The notes under the pieces are model-generated. The model saw only the letters and a program-made list of their open reading frames with translations, searched no databases and was not told where the DNA came from. From JBNAGF01 sp049801055 (GTDB lineage Bacteria; Pseudomonadota; Alphaproteobacteria; Rhodobacterales; Rhodobacteraceae): 64,000 bases of DNA. This document shows positions 42,511-51,419 of this stretch, piece by piece. A program made the position numbers and the translations under genes. The DNA lies in NCBI RefSeq assembly GCF_049801055.1, contig NZ_JBNAGF010000014.1, positions 62,001 through 126,000 of the forward strand, written 5' to 3'. Position 1 is the stretch's first letter. Each line of letters begins with the position of its first letter.

Positions 42511-42753
42511 ATGGCACAGAACACCGAAGCAAGTTTCAACGCCCCACGCTCCGTCCACTTTGCAAGCGCGGCGCTTGCGCCACTGCGCGTCATTGACGGC
42601 TTCTTTCAATCCATCATCGCATCGAACCGGTTGGCGCGTGACGTGGAGAACCTTTCGCATGCAAGCGATCGGCAACTTGCAGATATGGGCCTGACTCGCG
42701 ACCAGATCGTCGGTTATGCGGCTGCCAGATCTGAGAACTTCCGCACTCTCTGA
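42511..42753 (+). CDS. DUF1127 small protein
   Basis: This 80-residue protein ends in the DUF1127 motif (SDRQLADMGLTRDQIVGYAA). DUF1127 proteins are small, arginine-rich, often stress-regulated, and in Rhodobacter-type bacteria their mRNAs are involved in RNA turnover and sRNA control. GAGGAAG precedes the start and a strong terminator follows, so the gene is monocistronic. Confidence 0.85.
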   Translation: MAQNTEASFNAPRSVHFASAALAPLRVIDGFFQSIIASNRLARDVENLSHASDRQLADMGLTRDQIVGYAAARSENFRTL

Positions 42754-42782
42754 CTTCGGCCTAGAAGTCACACGGATTTGCA

Positions 42783-42816
42783 CCGTCGGCCGGGATACCC
42801 GACCGACGGCTTTTTT
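42783..42816 (+). terminator. Intrinsic terminator after the DUF1127 gene
   Basis: CCGTCGG and CGGG (42783-42794, with a C opposite A) pair with CCCG and CCGACGG (42798-42809) around an ATA loop, followed by CTTTTTT. Confidence 0.88.
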
Positions 42817-42824
42817 GCGTCACA

Positions 42825-43877
42825 TCAAGCGGCGCTTTTCCGATTGGCCTCCAACCGCGCGTTGACGGTCTCGACGACCCCGCTGAGCTCCGAGGCAGAC
42901 AAACCGACCTGATCGGCGATCAGGTTGACCAGCATATCCACGCGTTCAATCCTGTCGGCTCCACCTTCGATCGCACGAGCCGCCGATGACGGTTTCAGCA
43001 GACCGTTGGCAGCATTTGCATATTTCTCAAATGGCACCGCGTCCTTTGCATCCGCACCGAGCTTGCCCACGATCTCGTTGACCATTTCGTAAATCCGTTC
43101 CGACAGATTTACGTCTTCGTGAACAGCCTCTTTAATCGGGCGGGCTCCGTCAGACAGGACACAACGGTAGTTTCCAGTCAGCAGCATGCTCCATTTGGCG
43201 AACGGAACGAAGAGCGAGTCGAACACCCGAAGCTTGACCGGAACTTCCTTTCCATCGACACGAACCTGGTCGATTCCCGCTTCAAGGTCACGCAGGATGG
43301 CATTGTGCTCGTCCGACTCGAACGGTGCTGCCTTGAAGTTTGTCGGCAAACCGACATGCAGTGTGTTCGGGCCTTCTTCGGGTACCCGATACGCCTGCGG
43401 GTCGGGACTACAGAGTGTGACAACACCAGGTTCAAACCCGCTCCAGGCCGAGGGGCAGGTAAAACAGTCTTCCAGACCACTGGCGTCCAATCCCTTGATC
43501 CGACGCAGGTATGGCAGAGGCGGCATGTTCATGATCGAAAGGCAAGGCTTTTTCGACGCTGCGATCTTGCCCAGAAGAGCCACGATAGAGTCGTTGCAAT
43601 ACTGCGGCTCCGACATCGCGAGCGCGACCATGTCATAGTCGTCCGGGTTCACCTGCTCAGGCGTCTTTGCGTCAAGATTTCCAGGAAGATCGTTTGAGTT
43701 GAAAGACCGATGCTCCGCCTCGTCACGCAGCTTGATGCGAACTTCGGTCCCTTCCGCATTGATCAGATCGGCGGTCGCCTGCCTACATACAAGCGTGACA
43801 TCCTGACCTGCCATCAACAGCTTTGTGCCAAGCAACGACCCGTACGAGGCGCCAAGGATTACAATCTTGTATGCCAT
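42825..43877 (-). CDS. ApbA/ketopantoate-reductase-like NAD(P)-binding protein
   Basis: The 350-residue protein starts YKIVILGASYGSLLGTKLL with a Rossmann GxxxGxxxG and has an ApbA-type C-terminal helical region (VKLRVFDSLFVPFAKWSMLL). Similar proteins act on 2-keto acids or opines. It is divergent from the ScfR-type regulator with 150 bases between. The substrate is not readable; classical PanE is shorter. Confidence 0.7.
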   Translation of the reverse strand: MAYKIVILGASYGSLLGTKLLMAGQDVTLVCRQATADLINAEGTEVRIKLRDEAEHRSFNSNDLPGNLDAKTPEQVNPDDYDMVALAMSEPQYCNDSIVALLGKIAASKKPCLSIMNMPPLPYLRRIKGLDASGLEDCFTCPSAWSGFEPGVVTLCSPDPQAYRVPEEGPNTLHVGLPTNFKAAPFESDEHNAILRDLEAGIDQVRVDGKEVPVKLRVFDSLFVPFAKWSMLLTGNYRCVLSDGARPIKEAVHEDVNLSERIYEMVNEIVGKLGADAKDAVPFEKYANAANGLLKPSSAARAIEGGADRIERVDMLVNLIADQVGLSASELSGVVETVNARLEANRKSAA

Positions 43878-43980
43878 GATGAATTCTTCCTTTGTTCATT
43901 CCGGGCAAAGCCCAATCACTAACAATAATATAGTTACAAAACTGCGTTTCCGTAAGGGAAAACAGGTCAATGTGTGTATA

Positions 43981-43991
43981 GTAAATATTAC
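43981..43991. promoter_or_regulatory. Inverted repeat upstream of the ScfR-type regulator
   Basis: GTAA-ATA-TTAC is a perfect short palindrome 36 bases before the TTG start, within an AT-rich gap between divergent genes. It may be an autoregulatory site; short palindromes in AT-rich DNA arise by chance too. Confidence 0.35.
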
Positions 43992-44027
43992 ATGGTATGA
44001 AATTGTAATGCTGTAAGGATTGCCATA

Positions 44028-45434
44028 TTGCCCAAGACCCTGATTGGACCGCGCCTTCGCCAACTTCGGCGCGAGCAGAAACAGACGCAAGCAGAAATGG
44101 CGCGCACACTTGGTGTCAGTGCCAGCTACATTAACCTGCTTGAGAACAACCAGCGCAGCCTGTCCGTCCAGATGCTCATGTCTATTGCCGAAGCTTATGC
44201 TCTGGATTGGCGCGAACTGACAAAAGACGAAAGCGCCCGGCGGGTCGCAGACCTGCGAAATACGGTTCTGGATCCCCTTTTCACCGGAGATCGACCGGAC
44301 CTTCAGGAAATCCGTGGCGCCATCGACCATGCACCCCGGCTGGTCGACTATTTCTTGCAGCTGCATGGCGCGCACCGAAACGCTCTGGAAAGGATTCTCC
44401 AGCTTGCCGGTGACAGTTCGACAGATGAGCTTCTGAAAAGCTCTCCGGAAACCGTGATTCACGATTTTTTCCGTGACCACGAGAACCATTTCCCCGAGCT
44501 GGAACAAGCCGCGGAACAAGCATGGCGAGGGGCGTATACCTCACCGGAGGACAGGTTCTACGAGTTGCGCCAGCGGCTGAGCAAAGATCACAACATTACC
44601 ATTTCCGTTCGCCGGATTGATCAATTGGGTGATGCGCTTCGGTTCTATGATGAACGGACCCGTGAGGTGCATCTGTCACAGGCATTGAACACGGCTAATC
44701 GGGTGTTTCAGCTGGCACATGTTCTCTGCCTCGTGGAATATCCCGAACTGCTTACGGAAATTGCTGACCGGAGTGGCATCGGGCCGCTTCATGCCCCGTC
44801 GCGCCTGAGAGTAGAACTGGCAAACTATTTTGCCGCTGCCTTTCTCATGCCTTACGACCGGTTCCTCAAGGAGGCAGAGGCAACATCCTATGATATTGAT
44901 CGCATCGCGGCGGCGTTCAGCACCTCTTATGAGCAGGTTTGTCAAAGACTTACGACCCTTCAGCGAGAAGGCGCACGGGGGGTCCCGTTTTTCTTTCTCC
45001 GAATTGACAAGGCCGGGAATGTCATCAAGCGCTTCAACTCGACATCCTTTCATCTTGCGGAATACGGAGGCTCCTGCCCGGTCTGGAACATTCACACCGC
45101 ATTCTACACCCCCGGAGTTGTGATGCCTCAATTTGTGGAGATGCCCGATGGTGAGAGATATTTTACTATCAGTCGGACGGTGCACCGCCCCGTGTTCAGT
45201 GAAGAGACACAAGACAGAAGGCTGACACTGGCCCTTGGGTGCGAAGCAAGGTACGCGCACCGGCTACGCTACGCATCCAGCTACAATTTCGAGGACCCCA
45301 AGCTTTATGCGCCGATCGGTATCAACTGCCAGCTTTGCCCCCGGCAGGCATGCACCCAACGGGCCCACCAACCGCTATTTGTCGAACTTCCTATGGACGA
45401 ATTCCGAAGGGGCAGCACCCGCTACGAAAGTTGA
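44028..45434 (+). CDS. XRE/ScfR-type short-chain fatty acid regulator
   Basis: The 468-residue protein has an N-terminal XRE HTH (TQAEMARTLGVSASYINLLE), a middle IrrE/ImmA-like region, and a C-terminal ScfR (DUF2083) domain ending in a cysteine motif (CQLCPRQACTQRA). The protease-like zinc motif HExxH is replaced (FQLAHVLCLVEY), so it is likely a sensor, not a peptidase. TTG 44028 with AAGGA at 44015-44019 is the best start. RamB/PrpC-like relatives control acyl-CoA metabolism. It is convergent with tctA. Confidence 0.85.
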   Translation: MPKTLIGPRLRQLRREQKQTQAEMARTLGVSASYINLLENNQRSLSVQMLMSIAEAYALDWRELTKDESARRVADLRNTVLDPLFTGDRPDLQEIRGAIDHAPRLVDYFLQLHGAHRNALERILQLAGDSSTDELLKSSPETVIHDFFRDHENHFPELEQAAEQAWRGAYTSPEDRFYELRQRLSKDHNITISVRRIDQLGDALRFYDERTREVHLSQALNTANRVFQLAHVLCLVEYPELLTEIADRSGIGPLHAPSRLRVELANYFAAAFLMPYDRFLKEAEATSYDIDRIAAAFSTSYEQVCQRLTTLQREGARGVPFFFLRIDKAGNVIKRFNSTSFHLAEYGGSCPVWNIHTAFYTPGVVMPQFVEMPDGERYFTISRTVHRPVFSEETQDRRLTLALGCEARYAHRLRYASSYNFEDPKLYAPIGINCQLCPRQACTQRAHQPLFVELPMDEFRRGSTRYES

Positions 45435-45446
45435 AACCTCTTCACG

Positions 45447-45476
45447 AAAAAAGTTGGGGGCCCGAAGGCCCCCAGT
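45447..45476. terminator. Bidirectional terminator between the ScfR gene and tctA
   Basis: TGGGGGCC (45455-45462) and GGCCCCCA (45467-45474) form a perfect 8-bp stem with a CGAA loop (TTCG on the minus strand). Six A residues before it serve as a T run for the minus strand, so it is best placed to end the tct transcript. Confidence 0.85.
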
Positions 45477-45500
45477 CTTGTTCGCCACGGAAATCAGGAT

Positions 45501-47015
45501 TTAGGCGGTTTCAACTTCCTTGCGTTTTTTCAGCATCTTCGAGACCAGCGGATAGCTGACCAGACCGATAGCGATCAGGATGCAGATCAGCGAGATCGGG
45601 CGCTCAAGGAAGGTCATCGGATCACCCTGGCTGGAAATCAGCGACTGACGCATCGAACGCTCGGTGAGGGGCCCAAGAACGATAGCCAGAACCGCCGGAG
45701 CAACCGGGTAGTTGAGCTTGCGCAGAAGATAGCCCGCGATACCCAGACCCAGCATCAGGTAGGTGTCGAACATCCGGTCGGTCGTTGCGAAGACACCGAC
45801 AACACAGAGGATGAAGATGATCGGAGCCAGAACGCTGAAGGGCATTGCCAGAACTCGGATGAAGACCGGGATCAGCGCGATGTTGAGAACAACGGTCATG
45901 AAGTTCGCGACATACATCGAGCCGATCAGGCCCCAGACGAAATCCGGGCTCTCAGCGAAGAGCAATGGACCAGGGCGCAGACCCCAGATGATCATGCCAC
46001 CCAGCAGGATCGCGGTAGTCGGCGAACCAGGAATACCAAGTGTCAGCATCGGCAGCATAGAGCCGGTGGATGCCGCATTGTTGGCGGCTTCCGGTGCAGC
46101 GACACCCGCCACATTGCCCTTGCCAAAGCTGTCGCCATCCTTGGAGAAGCTCTTGGCCAGCCCGTAAGACATCAGCGATGCAGGGGTTGCGCCGGCCGCG
46201 GGCAAGGTGCCCACAAAGAAGCCCAGCACGGAACCCATCGTCGAAACCGGCAGGTATTTCTTAACCTGAGCCAGATTGTTGATGATCTTCTTGAAGCCTA
46301 CTTCGACCTTGTGCATCTGGATTTTGCCCTTGGTATGCTCGAGCGTCCAGATCATCTCACCGATCCCGTAGATGCCGATAGCAAGAACCAGGAAGGGGAT
46401 ACCACGCTGGAATTCGACAAGTCCGCCAAAGATCAGGCGCGGCTGACCGGAGATGATGTCGAACCCGACGGCAGCCAATACAAGGCCAACCATGATCGAA
46501 AAGATGGTTTTCGGAATGTCATCGCCGCCCAACCCGATGAAAGTCGCAAATGCCAGAAGCATGAGGGCAAACTCTTCCTGCGGGCCGAATTTCAGTGCGA
46601 ACTCCGCCAGCGGCGGCGCAAAGCCGGTGAACAGGATGACCGAGATCGTGCCACCGATGAACGAGGCGATCGCCGCAGCCATCAGGGCCTGGTCCGCTCG
46701 TCCGGATTGGGCCATCGGTCGGCCATCGAACACGGTGGCAACGGCGGTCGAGGCACCCGGAATACCCAGAGTAATCGAGCTCACCGCGCCGCCATACATA
46801 GCACCGTAATACAACGCGGCAAGAAAGATGATAGCGGCGGTTGGCGGCACCAGAAAGGTGACCGGAAGGAGGATTGCAACGCCGTTGACCGATCCGAGGC
46901 CGGGCATGGCACCGATGAACAACCCGGCAAAGCAGCCAAAGAAGATCATCGCGAGGTTGAGCGGCTCGAACGACTGGAGAAGCCCGGCGCCCAGCAAACT
47001 TAAAATGGAGTCCAT
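45501..47015 (-). CDS. tctA: Tripartite tricarboxylate transporter large permease
   Basis: TctA is the 12-helix permease of a TTT-type secondary importer. The 504-residue protein shows LFIGAMPGLGSVNGVAILLP and SSITLGIPGASTAVATVFDG near the N-terminus, and LPMLTLGIPGSPTTAILLGG later, the two conserved GxPG regions. It is the last gene of tctCBA, downstream of an oxalate operon on the same strand. Its substrate could be oxalate or another carboxylate; this is inference from position. Confidence 0.92.
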   Translation of the reverse strand: MDSILSLLGAGLLQSFEPLNLAMIFFGCFAGLFIGAMPGLGSVNGVAILLPVTFLVPPTAAIIFLAALYYGAMYGGAVSSITLGIPGASTAVATVFDGRPMAQSGRADQALMAAAIASFIGGTISVILFTGFAPPLAEFALKFGPQEEFALMLLAFATFIGLGGDDIPKTIFSIMVGLVLAAVGFDIISGQPRLIFGGLVEFQRGIPFLVLAIGIYGIGEMIWTLEHTKGKIQMHKVEVGFKKIINNLAQVKKYLPVSTMGSVLGFFVGTLPAAGATPASLMSYGLAKSFSKDGDSFGKGNVAGVAAPEAANNAASTGSMLPMLTLGIPGSPTTAILLGGMIIWGLRPGPLLFAESPDFVWGLIGSMYVANFMTVVLNIALIPVFIRVLAMPFSVLAPIIFILCVVGVFATTDRMFDTYLMLGLGIAGYLLRKLNYPVAPAVLAIVLGPLTERSMRQSLISSQGDPMTFLERPISLICILIAIGLVSYPLVSKMLKKRKEVETA

Positions 47016-47050
47016 TGGAACTATCCCTGTTGATTACTGACTGACCGGCT

Positions 47051-47578
47051 TCACGACATGATCGCGTAGCGGAAATCGTCGATATGCAGGAAGATGTTCT
47101 CGAAGAACGGCAACCCACGCGGCAGGTATTTGTTTAGTGCGACTTCAAAGAGCATGTAGATCGCGACCGGCATACCGAAGACGACTGACAACGTCAGAGG
47201 CCAGCTATGCCGTCCGATCCCTTTTACGTAAAACAGGAGGAACAGCATCATCGAGAAATAGAGACCGATAATGTTGGTCAGCACGAGCAGGAAGAAGATC
47301 GCAGCAATGGTGATCCCGACCATGAACACAGTTTCCGGATCGATATACGGCTCTTCGTTGCGCGATTCAGGTGTTGTGCCCTGAAACCAGCGCACGATTG
47401 TCCAGACCGACGCAAGCGCCATACCTGTGGCCAGCCAGAACGGCCACATGCCCGCTCCTGGGCCACGCCCTTCGACCCAACCGATGGTCAGATCATCGCT
47501 TATTACGTTCCACATCAGCCCAAAGGAGGCGAGCAACAAAAACACCCCCATGATCAACTCAGCTGTACGAACAGACAT
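47051..47578 (-). CDS. tctB: Tripartite tricarboxylate transporter small permease
   Basis: The 175-residue protein has four hydrophobic helices and the TctB pattern (VEGRGPGAGMWPFWLATGMAL). ATG 47578 follows GGAGGAAT; the longer frame is unsupported. It lies 35 bases before tctA. Confidence 0.9.
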   Translation of the reverse strand: MSVRTAELIMGVFLLLASFGLMWNVISDDLTIGWVEGRGPGAGMWPFWLATGMALASVWTIVRWFQGTTPESRNEEPYIDPETVFMVGITIAAIFFLLVLTNIIGLYFSMMLFLLFYVKGIGRHSWPLTLSVVFGMPVAIYMLFEVALNKYLPRGLPFFENIFLHIDDFRYAIMS

Positions 47579-47692
47579 GATATTCCTCCACACCCGGATA
47601 AAAACGGTGTTCCGCTGGCAACCGGTAGATTTCAGCCATTGCGATTTCTGGCGAAACCGCCCCGGTGACATCCGGGCCGTATTTCTGTGACT

Positions 47693-47719
47693 CTCCGGTC
47701 GGGGCGTTCCCGACCGGAG
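47693..47719 (-). promoter_or_regulatory. Stem-loop between tctC and tctB
   Basis: CTCCGGTCGGG (47693-47703) and CCCGACCGGAG (47709-47719) form a perfect 11-bp stem with a 5-base loop, 12 bases past the tctC stop. There is no T run. It probably stabilises tctC mRNA or lowers read-through, as in many binding-protein operons. Confidence 0.65.
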
Positions 47720-47731
47720 ACATTGGTTTGG

Positions 47732-48715
47732 TTACTTCGACATGATCGCGTCGGCGCCGACGGCTTCGATCAGCTCAACATGACGCTTGAGCTGCGAGTC
47801 GTGGAACGCTGCAAGATCGTCACCCGAGATCCACTCGTCACAGGTCAGACCATCCGAGGTGCAGTAGTCCTGCCACTCCTGGCTGTCGAACAGTTCCTTG
47901 AACAGGTTCTGATACCAGGCCACCGCTTCGGGATCCATTCCGGCCGGACCGGAGATCGAACGCTGCATGTAGTACTCGATGTCCACACCCAGTTCTTTTG
48001 CAGTCGGCACGTCCTCGAACGGCGCCGTACGTGTGCCGTTAAACTGCACGAGCGGCTTGGAGTTTCCGGCGCGCCAGAATTCCATCTGCTCAGACGGGTT
48101 GTTCACGGTCGAGTCGATCTGGTTGCCGACAAGGTTCTTGGCAACCGTGCCGCCACCTGGGAACGGGATATAGGTTACGTTGTATCCCAGTTCTTTTTCC
48201 ATCATCGCCGTCAGGATCGAGTCTTCCTGGCCCGAACCGGTGCCACCGACTTTCCAGGTGCCGTCGGCACCCTTCACCGTTGCAACATAACTATCGAGAT
48301 CGGTGATGTCGTCACGTTCGGTGTTCACCCAGAGAAGGAACGTGTCCATCGCCATACGTCCGATCGGTGCGAACGAGGTGACGTCGATTGCCAGTTCTTC
48401 CTGAATGATCGGAGTGGTGTAGAAGCTGTTCAGAGCGACCAGCAGCGTGTGGTTGTCGCCTTCCTTGCCCTTGATATACGACAGGGCTTCGGCGCCGGAT
48501 CCACCGGGCTTGTTGATCGGAATAAACGGCCTGGGGCTCAATCCTTTCTTTTGGATAAGACCCTGAAGCAAGCGAGCGATCTGGTCGGCGCCGCCTCCGG
48601 TTCCTGCCATGATAATGAACTCTACCGGCTTACGCGGTTGCCATTCCGCCATCGCTGCCGGAGCGCTGATTGCCAGCGCTGCTGCTGTCATCGTCAGAGT
48701 TTTCCAAAGTTTCAT
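47732..48715 (-). CDS. tctC: TTT-family periplasmic solute-binding protein
   Basis: The 327-residue protein has a clear signal peptide (MKLWKTLTMTAAALAISAPA to AMAEW) and the TctC/BugT fold: KPVEFIIMAGTGGGADQIAR, KPGGSGAEALSYIKGKEGDN, WKVGGTGSGQEDS. Members bind tricarboxylates, dicarboxylates or similar acids; the site is defined by small loops I cannot read as a specific ligand. GGGAGGACAAT precedes the start. It lies 144 bases past the usp gene and follows the oxalate genes. Confidence 0.92.
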   Translation of the reverse strand: MKLWKTLTMTAAALAISAPAAMAEWQPRKPVEFIIMAGTGGGADQIARLLQGLIQKKGLSPRPFIPINKPGGSGAEALSYIKGKEGDNHTLLVALNSFYTTPIIQEELAIDVTSFAPIGRMAMDTFLLWVNTERDDITDLDSYVATVKGADGTWKVGGTGSGQEDSILTAMMEKELGYNVTYIPFPGGGTVAKNLVGNQIDSTVNNPSEQMEFWRAGNSKPLVQFNGTRTAPFEDVPTAKELGVDIEYYMQRSISGPAGMDPEAVAWYQNLFKELFDSQEWQDYCTSDGLTCDEWISGDDLAAFHDSQLKRHVELIEAVGADAIMSK

Positions 48716-48859
48716 ATTGTCCTCCCTAGGAACGGCCATTTTTGGCCAAATTCGGTTAGCTTCCACCATGATGTGCCTGGCTGATTGCCGAGGTGACATG
48801 GTTGTCAAAACGGAATTGGAACTAAGATCTCCTCCTCTTCTTAAGTTCATTGCTTACTG

Positions 48860-49723
48860 TCAGTGGACCATCACAACCGGGATTTTCGCTTCGGCAACAA
48901 TGGTTGCCGAGTTGCCTCCCAGCAGAGATTCCCGCTCGTAACTGTCGTGGTATGCGCCCATGACCAACATATCGGCGCCAACCTCGCTACACTTGGCGAG
49001 CAACTGCCGGCCGACATTGCCAGTGGCAGCAAACTGCACGATTTGAGAGTCGACGCCGCGGCGCGCGAGGTAGTCGCTGAACTCTTCTGCCGTCGCCGAA
49101 TGCTCGGACTTGCCGCCGGTCAGGATCGTTACCGCTTCGGCCGTTTCGATGAGCGGCATCGCCATCGCAACAGCCCGGCTTGCTTCCAGAGAGCCATTCC
49201 ACCCTACTGCTACGTGGTGTCCCAGATTGAGCGGGATATTGTCGCTGTCCGAACAAACCAGCACCGGCCTTCCGGACGAAAACAGGGCTGATTTCAATGT
49301 ATTGAAACCCAGATCTTCTTCTTTGCTCGGTTTGGCAACACAGATGAGATCGGACAGTCGCCCGAAGTGACGCACCGCGTCCACCTGTTTTCCTTCGTAT
49401 TCGTAGAACTTGGCGGTGGCCGTGTTCAACTCGGGATCTTGTTCGGGGACGCCATGTTTTACAGCGTCCGCCGAGAACTTGTCGTGGATGAAGTTTTCTT
49501 CCGTATCCGCGCTTCGCTGAGTAGCCTCTTCAATCTGCTTGCGCAGAAAACCCGGGATAACGACGCCATAAGGCATCATGTCCTCGGCCTTTGGGTGGCA
49601 GTGCACAACCTTGATATGTGCACCAAAGCGCTTGGCCAGCGCCGCGGCGTGGGCAAAGAGCACAGGCCCCCTGCCGTCACCGCGAACAGGCATCATGATT
49701 GTATGAAGCGTGCTGCTGGCCAT
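48860..49723 (-). CDS. Tandem universal stress protein
   Basis: The 287-residue protein has two Usp-like halves, the second with VAVGWNGSLEASRAVAMAMP and GADMLVMGAYHDSYERESLLGG, an ATP-binding-type GxxH/G(9)GS/T region. Its ATG overlaps the fhs stop by one base (TGATG), so the stress protein is translationally coupled to formate-THF ligase. A role in sensing ATP/energy during C1 metabolism is speculative. Confidence 0.85.
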   Translation of the reverse strand: MASSTLHTIMMPVRGDGRGPVLFAHAAALAKRFGAHIKVVHCHPKAEDMMPYGVVIPGFLRKQIEEATQRSADTEENFIHDKFSADAVKHGVPEQDPELNTATAKFYEYEGKQVDAVRHFGRLSDLICVAKPSKEEDLGFNTLKSALFSSGRPVLVCSDSDNIPLNLGHHVAVGWNGSLEASRAVAMAMPLIETAEAVTILTGGKSEHSATAEEFSDYLARRGVDSQIVQFAATGNVGRQLLAKCSEVGADMLVMGAYHDSYERESLLGGNSATIVAEAKIPVVMVH

Positions 49724-51390
49724 CAGAACAATCCGTCAATCAGGCCATCGTCGTTGATGCAGATCGCTTCCGCCGACGGGACTCTTGGCAGACCCGGCAT
49801 GGTCATGATCTCACCGCAGATCACCACGATAAATCCTGCGCCTGCACTCAACCGCACTTCGCGAACCGGCAGGCTGTGGCCGTCCGGAGCACCGCGGCGG
49901 TTGGGATCCGTGGTGAAAGAGTACTGCGTCTTGGCCATGCAGACCGGCAGATTGCCGTATCCCTGGTCTTCCCAATCCTTCAGCTGCTTGCGGATCTTGG
50001 CATCAGCCAGAACCTCGTCTGCGCGATAGATGCGCTTGGCGATGGTTTCGATCTTCTGGAACAGCGGCATTTCGTCAGGATACAGAGGTGCATACTGGGC
50101 AGCTCCGCTTTCGACAATCTCGACCACCTTGTTGGCGAGGTCGATGGTTCCCTTCGAACCTTCGGCCCAGTGCTTGCAAAGAACCGCCTCGGAGCCCTGA
50201 CCGGCGACATAGTCCTTGATCGCCTGCACCTCAGCATCGGTGTCGGTGACAAAGTGGTTGATCGCGACGACGGTCGGAACACCGAACTGCTTGAGGTTTT
50301 CAATATGGCGACCGAGGTTCGGGCAACCCTTTTCGACCGCATCGACGTTTTCCTCGCCCAAGTCGTTCTTGGCCACGCCACCGTTCATCTTCATGGCGCG
50401 CACGGTCGCAACGATGACCACGGCCTCAGGCTTGAGACCTGCCTTGCGACACTTGATGTCCATGAACTTTTCAGCGCCGAGATCGGCCCCAAAGCCCGCC
50501 TCGGTCACAACATAGTCGGCCAGTTTCAGCGCCGTTGTCGTTGCGACGACCGAGTTACAGCCATGCGCGATGTTGGCGAACGGGCCGCCATGCACAAAGG
50601 CCGGATTGTTTTCGAGCGTCTGCACAAGGTTCGGCTGCATGGCCTGTTGCAGCAGAACGGTCATCGCGCCGTCTGCCTTTATATCACGGCAGTAGACCGG
50701 GCTGCGGTCGCGACGGTAGGCGACGATGATATCGCCAAGACGCTTTTCCAGATCCGCAAGGTCATTGGCCAGACAGAGGATGGCCATGACTTCCGAAGCC
50801 ACGGTGATGTCAAAGCCGGCCTCGCGCGGGAAACCGTTGGCAACACCGCCAAGGTTACAGACGATCTGGCGCAAGGCGCGATCGTTCATATCCATCACGC
50901 GTCGGTAAGCGACGCGGCGGATGTCGATCTGCTGCTCATTGCCCCAGTAGATGTGATTGTCCAGCATTGCGGCCAGCAGGTTGTGAGCGCTTGTGATCGC
51001 GTGGAAATCGCCAGTGAAATGAAGGTTCATATCCTCCATCGGTACAACCTGAGCATATCCGCCGCCGGCAGCGCCCCCCTTCATACCGAAACAGGGCCCA
51101 AGCGATGCTTCTCGGATACAGATCGCCGCGTTCTTGCCAATGGCGTTCAGACCATCACCCAGACCCACGGTCGTGGTTGTTTTGCCTTCGCCGGCAGGTG
51201 TCGGGTTAATGGCGGTCACCAAGATCAGGTGTCCGTCCTTCTTGTCCTGCTGAGCCTTGATGAACTCTTCGGAAACCTTGGCCTTGTCGTGGCCAAAGGG
51301 AAGCAGATGCTCGTTAGGAATGTTGAGCTTTGCGCCGATTTCCTGGATCGGTTTCTTTTTTGCGGCGCGGGCAATTTCAATGTCAGACAT
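49723..51390 (-). CDS. fhs: Formate-tetrahydrofolate ligase
   Basis: Fhs makes 10-formyl-THF from formate, ATP and THF. The 555-residue protein shows the P-loop-like region VTAINPTPAGEGKTTTTVGL, SLGPCFGMKGGAAGGGYAQV, HFTGDFHAITSAHNLLAAM, and the GFGADLGAEKFMDIKC segment. ATG 51390 follows GGAAGAA; the upstream extension is unsupported. In the oxalate operon it would assimilate formate from formyl-CoA hydrolysis or transfer. Confidence 0.96.
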   Translation of the reverse strand: MSDIEIARAAKKKPIQEIGAKLNIPNEHLLPFGHDKAKVSEEFIKAQQDKKDGHLILVTAINPTPAGEGKTTTTVGLGDGLNAIGKNAAICIREASLGPCFGMKGGAAGGGYAQVVPMEDMNLHFTGDFHAITSAHNLLAAMLDNHIYWGNEQQIDIRRVAYRRVMDMNDRALRQIVCNLGGVANGFPREAGFDITVASEVMAILCLANDLADLEKRLGDIIVAYRRDRSPVYCRDIKADGAMTVLLQQAMQPNLVQTLENNPAFVHGGPFANIAHGCNSVVATTTALKLADYVVTEAGFGADLGAEKFMDIKCRKAGLKPEAVVIVATVRAMKMNGGVAKNDLGEENVDAVEKGCPNLGRHIENLKQFGVPTVVAINHFVTDTDAEVQAIKDYVAGQGSEAVLCKHWAEGSKGTIDLANKVVEIVESGAAQYAPLYPDEMPLFQKIETIAKRIYRADEVLADAKIRKQLKDWEDQGYGNLPVCMAKTQYSFTTDPNRRGAPDGHSLPVREVRLSAGAGFIVVICGEIMTMPGLPRVPSAEAICINDDGLIDGLF

Positions 51391-51419
51391 GGTTATTCTT
51401 CCGGTGTTAAAGGTGACGA

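Noticed and set aside
47687..48784. A 365-residue frame antisense to tctC
   Set aside because: tctC has a signal peptide, ribosome site and family motifs; the antisense frame has none.
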